A DNA stretch of 23,914 nt from an uncultured Actinomycetes bacterium (GCA_903826715.1 CAIKFN010000044.1:1-23914), one strand, 5' to 3'; shown: positions 1 to 7,388, numbered from the stretch's first letter. The notes: generated by a model from the sequence alone, not told the origin. Program-made: numbers and translations.

Positions 1-1
1 C

Positions 2-676
2 CTCACCACCGAAGGCGTTGCTGAGGCGCAGGCCGCCGGAGTGCTGCTTGCCAACGAACCGGGACTTGATCTTCGAGTCCTACACACTTCTCTTCTGTCT
101 CGTGCAATCCGCACCGCCAACATCTCTCTTTCAACAGCTAATCGCTCGTGGCTCCCAGTTCGTAGAAGTTGGCGACTCAATGAGCGTCACTACGGCGACC
201 TCACGGGCAAGGACAAAAAAGAAACTGCTGAGAAGTTTGGGATGGAACAACTAAAGCTCTGGCGACGTTCCTACGACGTTCCACCTCCACCGCTGCCCGA
301 TGGTGATCCACGAAGCAATGTAGGAGACCCTCGCTACCGCGACGTTCCAGTTGAAGCAATACCTATGACTGAATGCTTGAAGGATGTTGTTGCCCGCGTG
401 TCTCCGTACTTCGCTGAAGTCATTGCAGAAGATCTTCGTAAAGAAGGAGTGCTTGGTGGATCGGTGCTTGTTGTGGCGCACGGCAATTCTCTTCGTGCAC
501 TTCGAATGATTCTGCAAAACATCCCAGAAGATGAAATTACGGAATTAGAAATTCCAACCGGTATTCCCTACCGCATCAAGTTCGACAACGAATTAAACAT
601 TCTTAGCGCCGGTTACTTGGGTGATGCTGGCGCGGCGCAGGCGGCGGCCGAAGCCGTCGCCCGCCAAGCCGGGTAG
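2..676 (+). CDS. gpmA: 2,3-bisphosphoglycerate-dependent phosphoglycerate mutase, 5' end cut by window
   Basis: Interconverts 3- and 2-phosphoglycerate in cytosolic glycolysis and gluconeogenesis. The frame is open from base 2, and the first codons already match the family (EGVAEAQAAG), so about 30 N-terminal residues, including the catalytic LRHGxSxWN segment, lie outside the window. Visible family motifs are TSLLSRAIRT, WRLNERHYGDLTG, ETAEKFG, LWRRSYDVPPPPLP and the second catalytic histidine in VVAHGNSLRAL, followed by EIPTGIPYRIKFD. The C-terminus ends in an Ala-rich tail coded by locally very G+C-rich DNA. The stop lies 6 bp from the glnK stop, so the two genes converge with almost no spacer. 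The match to the dPGM family is strong; only the truncation limits it. Confidence 0.95.
   Translation, partial: LTTEGVAEAQAAGVLLANEPGLDLRVLHTSLLSRAIRTANISLSTANRSWLPVRRSWRLNERHYGDLTGKDKKETAEKFGMEQLKLWRRSYDVPPPPLPDGDPRSNVGDPRYRDVPVEAIPMTECLKDVVARVSPYFAEVIAEDLRKEGVLGGSVLVVAHGNSLRALRMILQNIPEDEITELEIPTGIPYRIKFDNELNILSAGYLGDAGAAQAAAEAVARQAG
640..661 (-). terminator. cUUCGg hairpin just past the glnK stop, inside gpmA
   Basis: On the minus strand this segment folds into a 9-bp G+C-rich stem (one G-U pair) closed by a UUCG tetraloop on a C-G pair, a very stable loop. It begins about 20 nt past the glnK stop codon and overlaps the last codons of gpmA. No U-tract follows, so it may be a 3'-end stabiliser or a weak terminator, or only a product of the Ala-rich gpmA tail. 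Confidence 0.35.
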
Positions 677-682
677 TAACTA

Positions 683-1024
683 CTACTTAACTGCGTCAGG
701 ACCACGCTCACCGGTACGAATACGTACCACGTGCTCAATGTCGGTGATCCAAACTTTTCCGTCACCGTGAATCTCTGTCTTTGCTGCGTCCACAATTGTG
801 TCGCAGATCTTTTCAGCAGCTTCATCAGTGCAAGCAATCTCAATACGAATTTTGTCGACGAAGTCGAACTCGTATTCCTTACCGCGATAAATCTCAATGT
901 GTCCACCGGTGCGACCGAACCCACGAACTTGTGAAACGGTCATGCCGTTAACGCCAAGTGCCTTAACGGCAACCTTGACTTCATCGAGCTTGAATGGCTT
1001 TACAACTGCAGTAACTAATTTCAT
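683..1024 (-). CDS. glnK: PII nitrogen regulatory protein (GlnK/GlnB family)
   Basis: Trimeric sensor of ATP/ADP and 2-oxoglutarate that, when next to amtB, normally docks on the ammonium channel and blocks it. The length of 113 residues is typical. The start MKLVTAVVKPFKLDEV, the T-loop YRGKEYEFDF with Tyr51 (adenylylated in actinobacteria), Lys58, the GDGKVW segment and the C-terminal VRIRTGERG are all present. Numbered as E. coli GlnB, residues 39-40 are Thr-Gly instead of the usual Gln-Lys, and residues 84-86 are Glu-Ile-His instead of Gly-Lys-Ile. Both loops contact ATP or 2-oxoglutarate, so ligand behaviour may differ. It starts 9 nt after the amtB stop with an AAGGAC ribosome site, so it is co-transcribed with amtB. 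No glnD follows. Confidence 0.95.
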   Translation of the reverse strand: MKLVTAVVKPFKLDEVKVAVKALGVNGMTVSQVRGFGRTGGHIEIYRGKEYEFDFVDKIRIEIACTDEAAEKICDTIVDAAKTEIHGDGKVWITDIEHVVRIRTGERGPDAVK

Positions 1025-1033
1025 GTCAGGTCC

Positions 1034-2449
1034 TTACTTGTTGTCTGAGTGGGTGTGGCTTGGTGTGAGCACAGGCTCACCAAATGTTGGGTCTGGGAAT
1101 GCTTCTTCATCATGAATTGCGAGGTCACCAATTGCAAGTGTTTCATCTGATTCACGAAGACCTCCAACTAGGAACTTAACCAAGTAGAAGATGATTGCCG
1201 TGCCAACTGCGGTGTAGCCAATGACCCAAAGTGCGGTCAAGAACTGTTCCCAGAGTTGGTGAAATGAGTGGGTGTAGAACCAACCACCGACAGAGAATCC
1301 GCCTGGGCCCTTGTACTTTGCACCGGCTACTCCGTAGACCGACATGCTCGGATCTGCAACGAGTCCAATCATGAGCCCACCAATAAGACCAGCGATTCCG
1401 TGGGTGTAGATAACGCCCATTGCGTCGTCAACCTTTGAGAATGGACGAATGCGCGATAGGTAGTTCCATGAGACCCAAACGACGGAGGACGAAACAAGAC
1501 CAACAATCATTGCGCCGGTCCCATTTACGAATCCAGCGCTTGGTGTAATCGCCACTAGACCACAGAGCATTCCGTTAATAACACCCAGGAACGTTGGCTT
1601 CTTCTGACGCGAGAAGAACATGTCCATGAGTAGCCATGTGAGTACGCCTACTGCAGTTGCTACGTTCGTGTTGAGAACTGCACTAGCTGCATCAGCTCCC
1701 GCGTAGAACGTTGCACCACCGTTAAATCCGTTCCAACCAAGCCACAAGAACCCAGCTCCGACAGCGACCATCATTAGGTTGCTCGGGAATGCGTTCTCAC
1801 GGTCTTGCCAGCGACGAGGTCCAACAATTGCGGCTCCAACGAATGCAGCAATACCTGCACTCAAGTGAATGACATACCCACCAGCAAAGTCAACCGCACC
1901 CTTTTGTGCGAAGAACCCGCCACCCCAAACAAGTGCTGCATTAACGCAGTAGACCATGGTGATCCAGAGCGGCACAATCAGCAACCACGCTTTGAACTTG
2001 AGTCGACCAACAAGTCCACCGAGGAACAGCAGCGGGGTAATTGCGGCGAATACAAATTGGAAGTACGCAAGTGTCGCTGTTGGAAAGTGGAACGGAACGA
2101 GTGTGTTCGCACCTGAAACAGCTTGTCCTTGTTCGGCACCTGAAGTTGAAAGGGGCGTGAAGTGTCCTACGAACCCACTCCAGAACGATCCAGTTGGACC
2201 GAAGTGTGAAAGTTGTCCGAAGGCCATGTTGTAACCCCAGAGCATCCACACAACAAGTGTGATGGAGAAGCCGGAGAACACCATCAGCATGGTGTTCACA
2301 ATCCACTTCTTTCTTACAAGTCCTCCGTAGAGAACTGCAAGTCCTGGAAGGCTCATTAACCCCACCAATGTTGCAGCAACAAGTTGCCAAGTGTTATCGG
2401 CTGGGTTTAACCAGCTCGGATACGGAATTATGGTCGTTGCAGCTAACAC
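1034..2449 (-). CDS. amtB: Ammonium transporter Amt
   Basis: Inner-membrane ammonium channel, about 11 membrane helices, 471 residues. Family marks are GLAVLYGGLVRKK, the phenylalanine gate region YFQFVFAAITPLL, GAVDFAGGYVIHLSAG with the conserved Asp187 and first pore His195, GWNGFNGG, and the second pore histidine His350 in YTHGIAGLIGG. The cytoplasmic tail is short and acidic. The start is GTG at 2449 because AAGGAG lies 5 nt upstream; the in-frame GTG at 2455 directly abuts that ribosome site and is less likely. It heads an amtB-glnK operon, and a GlnR-like double box sits about 70 bp upstream, implying induction under nitrogen limitation. Confidence 0.96.
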   Translation of the reverse strand: MLAATTIIPYPSWLNPADNTWQLVAATLVGLMSLPGLAVLYGGLVRKKWIVNTMLMVFSGFSITLVVWMLWGYNMAFGQLSHFGPTGSFWSGFVGHFTPLSTSGAEQGQAVSGANTLVPFHFPTATLAYFQFVFAAITPLLFLGGLVGRLKFKAWLLIVPLWITMVYCVNAALVWGGGFFAQKGAVDFAGGYVIHLSAGIAAFVGAAIVGPRRWQDRENAFPSNLMMVAVGAGFLWLGWNGFNGGATFYAGADAASAVLNTNVATAVGVLTWLLMDMFFSRQKKPTFLGVINGMLCGLVAITPSAGFVNGTGAMIVGLVSSSVVWVSWNYLSRIRPFSKVDDAMGVIYTHGIAGLIGGLMIGLVADPSMSVYGVAGAKYKGPGGFSVGGWFYTHSFHQLWEQFLTALWVIGYTAVGTAIIFYLVKFLVGGLRESDETLAIGDLAIHDEEAFPDPTFGEPVLTPSHTHSDNK

Positions 2450-2520
2450 GTCCACTCCTTAATTACTAGGAGAGGGCGACGCTGACCTCAGGTTTCTTGT
2501 TAACAGTCTGACAACGAAGC

Positions 2521-2558
2521 ATTTCTAATTAGTTATCAGTGTGTTTCAGAAGTATTAA
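2521..2558 (-). promoter_or_regulatory. Candidate GlnR double box upstream of amtB
   Basis: Read on the minus strand the order is TTAAT-n6-GAAAC-n6-ATAAC-n6-GAAAT. This matches the actinobacterial GlnR layout gTnAC-n6-GaAAC repeated twice, with all three spacers exactly 6 nt. The second box is nearly canonical; the first half of the first box is weak. It lies about 72-109 bp upstream of the amtB start and downstream of the Fe-S reductase stop. The identification is from pattern only, and no glnR gene is in the window. Confidence 0.55.
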
Positions 2559-2572
2559 CTCCTGAAAATTAC

Positions 2573-4657
2573 TTACAACCCGAGAGACTTCTCGAAAACC
2601 TGAGAAATGTCCATGACGGAGACTTCATCTCCCTTGCCATTGGCCTTAACCGCGTCATCAAGCATGATCATGCAGAACGGACAAGCAGTTGAGACAATGT
2701 CGGCACCGGTTTCGAGGGCTTCATTGGTGCGCTCCATGTTCACGCGCTTTCCAATGTTCTCTTCCATCCACATACGAGCTCCACCAGCACCACAGCAGAA
2801 TCCCTTTTCGCGGCAACGTCCCATTTCAACTTGGCGAACACCAGGGATGGCATCGAGCACGTTACGTGGTTCATCAAAGACACGGTTGTGGCGACCAAGG
2901 TAACAAGGGTCGTGGTAGGTAACTGTTCCGGTGTAGGAAACACCCGGCACGAGCTTGCCAGTAGCGACCAAGTGACTGAGGAGTTCAGCGTGGTGAATCA
3001 TTTCGTAGTCGCCACCAAGGCCTGGGTATTCGTTCTTCATGGTGTTAAAGCAGTGAGGACAGCTGGCAACAATCTTCTTGGCACCAACTTCGTTGAGTGT
3101 TGCAATGTTGGACTTAGCCATTTCTTGGAACAAGTATTCGTTACCCATGCGTCGCGCTGGGTCACCGGTGCACGATTCACGTGGACCAAGAATTCCAAAC
3201 GTTACGCCCGCACGGTGCAGCATTCGTGCAGTTGAAACAATTTGCTTGCGACCACGCTCGTCGAGCGATCCAGCACATCCAACCCAGTAGAGGTATTCAA
3301 TGTCTGCAGGAATTGGACCATCGATGATTGGAACTTCAAAGTCGAGTTCAGCCAACCAGTCAGTGCGCTTTGCTGCACCAAGACCCCACGGGTCACCCTG
3401 GTTTTCCATGTTGCGAAGAAGTAGTCCAGCTTCTGTTGGAAAACGAGATTCCATGAGCACTTCGTAACGTCGCATATCAATAATTGCGTCAACGTGCTCA
3501 ATGTCTACTGGGCACTGTTCAACACACGCACCACATGTTGTGCACGACCAGAGAACGTCTGGGTCGATTGTTGTTGGAACGAGTGTTGCAACGTCGCCGC
3601 CGCCTTCTCCAGAAAGAAGTCGGTCAGCTGAGGCGAACATGTTTTCACGAAGTCCCATGATGAGAAGCTTCGGGCTAAGAGGCTTACCGGTTGTCCACGC
3701 TGGGCACACTGACTGACAACGTCCACACTCGGTGCATGTTGAGAAGTCGAGCATCTGCTTCCAGGTGAAGTCCTCCATTTTGCCAACACCGAACACGGTG
3801 TCTTCGGTGACATTTTCCATGTCCATGTCTGGTGTCTTGTCGAGACCACCAAGAGCACGTGGGCGACGTGAAACTCCAATGTTGATTGGGGCAAGGAAAA
3901 TGTGGAGGTGCTTGGAGTACGAAACGAACACCATGAAACCAGCAATAACTCCAACATTCGCAAGAAGGAACGCTGCTTCAATCACGCTGTTCACGCCAGT
4001 GCCGAGTGGGGCTAGCCAGGTAGCAACGATCTGAGATGCAAAGGCCCAAGGAGAGGCCATGAGTTGGTTGGTTGCAGCTGTTGCCATGTCGTTAGAAACT
4101 TGGCCAACGGTGCGAGGGAATGGGAAGTGTCCGGCGTTAATTTGTCCAGCACGGTACATGAGCAGCGTGATTATTACTAGTGAGATGAGCCCGAGAACTA
4201 TCCAAGCAGCACCAAGGTGACTGCCATAGAAGCGTGATTCACGGTCTTTGCGAGCTGGTGCGTTCTTAATACGAATGACTGTGAAGACAACGAGTGAAAC
4301 AAGCACCGCGACTGAGAAGAAGTCTTCAGTAAAGGCAAGCCAGTTGCTCTGACCAATAAAAGGAATGTGGAAGTCTCGGTTGTAGAGGGCACCATACGCT
4401 TCAATAATTGTGGTGAACAAAACTGTGAAGCCCCACATCGTAAAGAAGTGCGCAAGTCCAGGAACAGTCCACTTGAGCAGTTTCTTCTGTCCAGCAACTT
4501 CTACAACTTCTGCTTCAGAAACTTTACGAAAGCCCTGCCACCTGCGAGGAGCAGGCTTTCCACTGCGAATAAGTTTTGACAACCAGAAGAAACGTCGTCC
4601 CGCAACAGCGAAACAAATAATTGAAACTCCGAGTCCGATGATGATTCTTGCTAACAC
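2573..4657 (-). CDS. Membrane-bound Fe-S oxidoreductase, EtfD/HdrD type
   Basis: The 694-residue protein combines an N-terminal NarI-like membrane domain (helices at about 1-25, 63-90, 108-130, 150-168, 205-250), with candidate haem-ligand histidines in GLAHFF (His70) and SKHLHIF (His250, His252), and a cytosolic part with two 4Fe-4S motifs: Cys308/311/314/318 and Cys372/375/378/382. Two CCG (heterodisulfide-reductase) domains follow: one around Cys461, Cys496 and CPHC at 533-536, the other around Cys585, CCG at 621-623 and CPFC at 659-662. The first CCG domain has Cys-Thr in place of the Cys-Cys pair. This layout fits mycobacterial EtfD, which passes electrons from ETF (fatty-acyl-CoA oxidation) to membrane quinone. 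No etfAB is present here. The start is GTG with GAGGAA upstream; it lies 15 nt after dcd, probably one transcript. Confidence 0.85.
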   Translation of the reverse strand: MLARIIIGLGVSIICFAVAGRRFFWLSKLIRSGKPAPRRWQGFRKVSEAEVVEVAGQKKLLKWTVPGLAHFFTMWGFTVLFTTIIEAYGALYNRDFHIPFIGQSNWLAFTEDFFSVAVLVSLVVFTVIRIKNAPARKDRESRFYGSHLGAAWIVLGLISLVIITLLMYRAGQINAGHFPFPRTVGQVSNDMATAATNQLMASPWAFASQIVATWLAPLGTGVNSVIEAAFLLANVGVIAGFMVFVSYSKHLHIFLAPINIGVSRRPRALGGLDKTPDMDMENVTEDTVFGVGKMEDFTWKQMLDFSTCTECGRCQSVCPAWTTGKPLSPKLLIMGLRENMFASADRLLSGEGGGDVATLVPTTIDPDVLWSCTTCGACVEQCPVDIEHVDAIIDMRRYEVLMESRFPTEAGLLLRNMENQGDPWGLGAAKRTDWLAELDFEVPIIDGPIPADIEYLYWVGCAGSLDERGRKQIVSTARMLHRAGVTFGILGPRESCTGDPARRMGNEYLFQEMAKSNIATLNEVGAKKIVASCPHCFNTMKNEYPGLGGDYEMIHHAELLSHLVATGKLVPGVSYTGTVTYHDPCYLGRHNRVFDEPRNVLDAIPGVRQVEMGRCREKGFCCGAGGARMWMEENIGKRVNMERTNEALETGADIVSTACPFCMIMLDDAVKANGKGDEVSVMDISQVFEKSLGL

Positions 4658-4672
4658 GTTGATTCCTCTTCG

Positions 4673-5242
4673 TTAGTTCTTTTTAAAATTCTCTGAATAG
4701 CGACTTGCAGTTGGACCGCGTTGTCCCTTGTACTTCGATCCAAGCACTGACGCACCATAAGGATTGTCAGCAGGTGTTGTCATCTGGAAGAAACTAATTT
4801 GTCCAATCTTCATACCGGTATAAAGGGTGATTGGCAGATTCGCAACATTTGAAAGCTCGAGTGTGATGTGTCCGTCCCATCCTGCGTCAATAAATCCTGC
4901 AGTTGAGTGGATCACGAGGCCGAGTCGACCAAGTGAACTCTTCCCATCAAGGCGTCCAACTAAATCATCAGGCAACATGATGCGCTCGGTTGTTGATCCG
5001 AGTAAAAATTCACCTGGGTGAAGAATCATTGGTGTGTCGAGTCCAACGTCAATGAGTTCGGTCAGGTCTTCCTGCACTTCTTTTACGTCAATGATGCGCT
5101 GGGAGTGATTGCGAAATACGCGGTAGTACTGGTCAATGTGAAGGTCAACTGATGACGGTTGAATGCAGTCTTCGCCTAGTGGATCAATGATGATCCGACC
5201 CGATGCGAGAGCTTCTTTGATTGACCTGTCTGAGAGCACCAT
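4673..5242 (-). CDS. dcd: dCTP deaminase, probably bifunctional (dUMP-forming)
   Basis: Deaminates dCTP; actinobacterial homologues also hydrolyse the product, giving dUMP for thymidylate synthesis. From ATG 5242 the protein is 189 residues, very close to the mycobacterial enzyme (190), and begins MVLSDRSIKE like the family. Motifs are QPSSVDLHID (28-37), LHPGEFLLGST (74-84), GKSSLGRLG (100-108), HSTAGFID (112-119), ITLELSNVANLPI with the catalytic Glu129, and a C-terminal GSKYKGQRGPT lid. An in-frame TTG at 5284 would add 14 residues unlike the family and is rejected. The close match to the Mycobacterium form supports the bifunctional activity, but this is inferred. It is the first gene of a two-gene unit with the Fe-S reductase. 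Confidence 0.94.
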   Translation of the reverse strand: MVLSDRSIKEALASGRIIIDPLGEDCIQPSSVDLHIDQYYRVFRNHSQRIIDVKEVQEDLTELIDVGLDTPMILHPGEFLLGSTTERIMLPDDLVGRLDGKSSLGRLGLVIHSTAGFIDAGWDGHITLELSNVANLPITLYTGMKIGQISFFQMTTPADNPYGASVLGSKYKGQRGPTASRYSENFKKN

Positions 5243-5331
5243 AACCCTCGCAACGATACTCTGAAGTAACCCAGTTGGCCACAATCTGCCTTAAAAAATA
5301 GGCAATTACTTAGGCATTACGATGGTGGCAT

Positions 5332-5405
5332 GCGGGCGTAGTTCAGCGGCAGAACATCAGCTTCCCAAGCTGAGAACGCGAGTTCGATTCTCGTCGCCCG
5401 CTCCA
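5332..5405 (+). tRNA. tRNA-Gly (anticodon CCC)
   Basis: A complete cloverleaf: acceptor GCGGGCG paired with CGCCCGC, D-arm GTTC/GAAC, anticodon stem TCAGC/GCTGA around loop TTCCCAA, so the anticodon is CCC (reads GGG). The T-arm is GCGAG/CTCGT around TTCGATT, with discriminator T and an encoded CCA end. The gene is 74 nt including CCA and is isolated between dcd and the EamA transporter. Confidence 0.97.
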
Positions 5406-5438
5406 ATTCACTGTCCTATGAGATGGGCCGCAGTTCAT

Positions 5439-5444
5439 TAGATT
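5439..5444 (+). promoter_or_regulatory. -10 box of a leaderless promoter for the EamA transporter
   Basis: TAGATT ends 6 nt before the GTG start at 5451, so transcription should begin at or next to the start codon. There is no Shine-Dalgarno sequence and no clear -35 box. Confidence 0.45.
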
Positions 5445-5450
5445 CATCTT

Positions 5451-6287
5451 GTGAGCAACTCAGTCATCTTGTTAGTGCTCTTTGCGGGATTAGTACACGC
5501 CTTGTGGAACGCCATAGCAAAAAATATCACCGACCAATTTGTTAGTTTCGGACTTCTAAACATAGGAGCAGCAGGAGCGAGCTGGGTGCTTCTGCCTTTT
5601 GTGGGTCTTCCAAGAAGTGGGGCCTGGGTCTATTTGCTCTGCTCAGTTTGTGTTCACTGCACATATGAACTTTTGTTAATGAGCGCATTTCGGCGAGGAG
5701 ATTTTTCAAAGTCATATCCAATTGCACGTGGTATTGCTCCTCTGCTCGTTGCCCTCGGTGGTTTCTTCTTTGCCAATCAACACCAAAATGTGCTGAGCCT
5801 CTTGGGGATTTTTGTAATTGTGAGTGGTGTTCTTTCTCTATCTCTAATCAAAGGGGCAAAGGTCAGCGCGAATTCTGCAACTATCTGGGCACTCGCAACG
5901 GGAGTAGGTATTGCGGCCTACACAGTTGTTGATGGACTGGGAGTTAGAGCTGCACACAGTTCAATTAGATATGGTGTAACGCTTTTTGTTTTACAAGCAA
6001 CACTTTGGCTTGTTGTTACTTTTATTCGAAGAGGCATTTCATGGTGGCCTTCTGCAAAGACTGCACGCCTCGGCATTGCAGCTGGTGCTGGTTCAATTGC
6101 TGGATATCTACTAATTCTTTGGGCGCAGTTTCATGCTTCTTTCGCTCTAGTGAGTGCACTACGAGAAACAGGCGTTCTCTGGGCAGCCGTAATTGGTGCG
6201 CTGTATTTCAAAGAGGGCTCACTTCGAAAGACTGTTGGTCCAGCAATAGTCATTGTGATTGGTGTTTCTCTACTTGCAGTCGGGTAG
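5451..6287 (+). CDS. EamA/DMT-superfamily transporter
   Basis: A 278-residue integral membrane protein with about ten hydrophobic helices, the usual two-EamA-repeat length for drug/metabolite transporters. The N-terminal HALWNAIAK and the SYPIARGIAPLLVALGG motif at the repeat 1 helix 3-4 region are characteristic. The C-terminal repeat ends with RETGVLWAAVIGALYFKEG followed by a last helix. The substrate cannot be read from sequence; EamA proteins export or import amino acids, nucleosides and other small metabolites. It starts with GTG, 6 nt after a TAGATT box and without a ribosome site, so probably leaderless. A small membrane protein follows 34 nt later on the same strand and probably shares its transcript. 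Confidence 0.85.
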   Translation: MSNSVILLVLFAGLVHALWNAIAKNITDQFVSFGLLNIGAAGASWVLLPFVGLPRSGAWVYLLCSVCVHCTYELLLMSAFRRGDFSKSYPIARGIAPLLVALGGFFFANQHQNVLSLLGIFVIVSGVLSLSLIKGAKVSANSATIWALATGVGIAAYTVVDGLGVRAAHSSIRYGVTLFVLQATLWLVVTFIRRGISWWPSAKTARLGIAAGAGSIAGYLLILWAQFHASFALVSALRETGVLWAAVIGALYFKEGSLRKTVGPAIVIVIGVSLLAVG

Positions 6288-6321
6288 CGCTTAGTTCTTG
6301 TTGGACCTACGCTGAGGTGTA

Positions 6322-6909
6322 GTGAACTACCTCTTCCTTCTGTTGATCATCTTCGGGATAAACCTTCTCCCAGCATTTGGACCCCCAACGTGGCTCGCAC
6401 TCGTTATAGCCCAGTGGAGATGGCATCTAAACCCTGTTGCCGTTGTGCTTCTCGGCGTCGTTGGAGCAGTAGCGGGTCGTGGGCTACTTGCTGTTGCCTT
6501 CGGGCGACTGAGAGATCACTTCCCAAAGCGCTATATAAATAATCTCAACCGTGCACACGCAAAATTAGATTCACACCCATCTGGCGAGATTGCTTGGTAC
6601 GTCGTTTTCTTATTCACACCAGTTCCCTCTGCACAACTTTTCTGCGCAGTAGGACTACTCGAAATGCCACTGACCAAAATTCTCATCACCTTCGCGGTAG
6701 GGCGACTTTTTTCTTATGCGATCTACGACGCAACAGCTTCTGCGATAGGTCACGAATTTCACAGCCTCTGGAGCAAGTACTGGGGAAGCCCTCTCGCTAT
6801 TGCGCTCCAAGTCTCATTCCTGATTGGTCTAAGTGTTCTGCCGCTCATCTCCTGGAAAGATAAGGACTCGACTCTCGAAAAGCCTTCAGATGCAGGAGAA
6901 GCTGTCTAG
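6322..6909 (+). CDS. Small multi-pass membrane protein, possibly VTT/DedA-like
   Basis: 195 residues with four to five hydrophobic helices (about 1-30, 36-62, 90-110, 116-140, 157-176). The N-terminal FGINLLPAFGPPTWLAL, the small-residue-rich GVVGAVAGRGLLAVAFGR and FTPVPSAQLFCAVGLLEMP resemble the re-entrant, proline-containing loops of VTT/DedA (SNARE-associated) membrane proteins, but it is too divergent to name firmly. The C-terminal 20 residues are polar and probably cytosolic. The start is GTG 6322 with GAGG 4 nt upstream. It follows the EamA transporter by 34 nt and precedes the furA promoter. The function is unknown; lipid or small-molecule transport is only a guess from the fold resemblance. 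Confidence 0.7.
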   Translation: MNYLFLLLIIFGINLLPAFGPPTWLALVIAQWRWHLNPVAVVLLGVVGAVAGRGLLAVAFGRLRDHFPKRYINNLNRAHAKLDSHPSGEIAWYVVFLFTPVPSAQLFCAVGLLEMPLTKILITFAVGRLFSYAIYDATASAIGHEFHSLWSKYWGSPLAIALQVSFLIGLSVLPLISWKDKDSTLEKPSDAGEAV

Positions 6910-6914
6910 ATTCT

Positions 6915-6958
6915 GTACTTAGTCCAGTACTTGACAATGTACAAACAGTTGGTATAGT
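6915..6958 (+). promoter_or_regulatory. furA promoter with phased GTAC operator candidate
   Basis: TTGACA (6931-6936) and TATAGT (6953-6958) are separated by 16 nt and form the best -35/-10 pair in the window. Only 7 nt separate TATAGT from the GTG of furA, so the mRNA is probably leaderless. GTAC occurs at 6915, 6927 and 6939, exactly 12 bp apart, around the -35 box. This is a plausible FurA autoregulation site; binding is inferred from position. Confidence 0.7.
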
Positions 6959-6965
6959 TGCCCTC

Positions 6966-7388
6966 GTGACAATTGGCGCAAGTGACGTACTGAGAGAAAA
7001 CGGAGTGCAGGCAACCGCGCAACGACTCGCAGTACTTCGCGCGGTGTCAGCACAACCTCACATCACCGCAGACGGTGTTGTTGCAATTGCAACTGATGAA
7101 ATTGGAACTATTTCTCGTCAAGCTGTGTACGACACACTTGGTCTGCTCGCAGAAAAAGGAATTATTCGAAAAATCCAACCAGTTGGATCACCCGCTCTTT
7201 ACGAAGACCGAATAAGTGACAATCATCACCATTTAATTTGTAGAAATTGCGCAATGGTTGTTGATGTTGACTGCGCTGTGGGACAAACACCTTGTCTCAC
7301 CGCAGCAGACGCCATGGGTTTTGAAATTGATGAAGCAGAGGTCGCCTACTGGGGCCTCTGTCCTAGTTGTCAAAAAAGTTCGAAGTAA
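6966..7388 (+). CDS. furA: Fur-family peroxide/iron-responsive repressor FurA
   Basis: A 140-residue metalloregulator. The N-terminal winged helix carries GVQATAQRLAVLRAV and the recognition-helix region TISRQAVYDTLGLLAEKGIIRKI (about 48-70). The metal-binding half has NHHHLICRNC (His87-89, Cys92, Cys95) and a second zinc pair Cys132/Cys135 in CPSC. Placement 30 bp upstream of katG identifies it as the FurA/CatR subgroup, which in mycobacteria and streptomycetes represses its own promoter and katG and is released by peroxide. The start is GTG with no ribosome site and a -10 box 7 nt upstream, suggesting a leaderless message. Confidence 0.93.
   Translation: MTIGASDVLRENGVQATAQRLAVLRAVSAQPHITADGVVAIATDEIGTISRQAVYDTLGLLAEKGIIRKIQPVGSPALYEDRISDNHHHLICRNCAMVVDVDCAVGQTPCLTAADAMGFEIDEAEVAYWGLCPSCQKSSK

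Noticed and set aside
3505..3981. 158-codon open frame on the same strand as, and in another frame of, the Fe-S reductase
   Set aside because: The Fe-S reductase is intact in its own frame with all cysteine motifs, so there is no frameshift and this frame is a shadow.
5243..5284. 14-residue N-terminal extension of dcd from a TTG start
   Set aside because: Family proteins begin at MxLSDRSI; TTG is rare, and the added residues do not match homologues.
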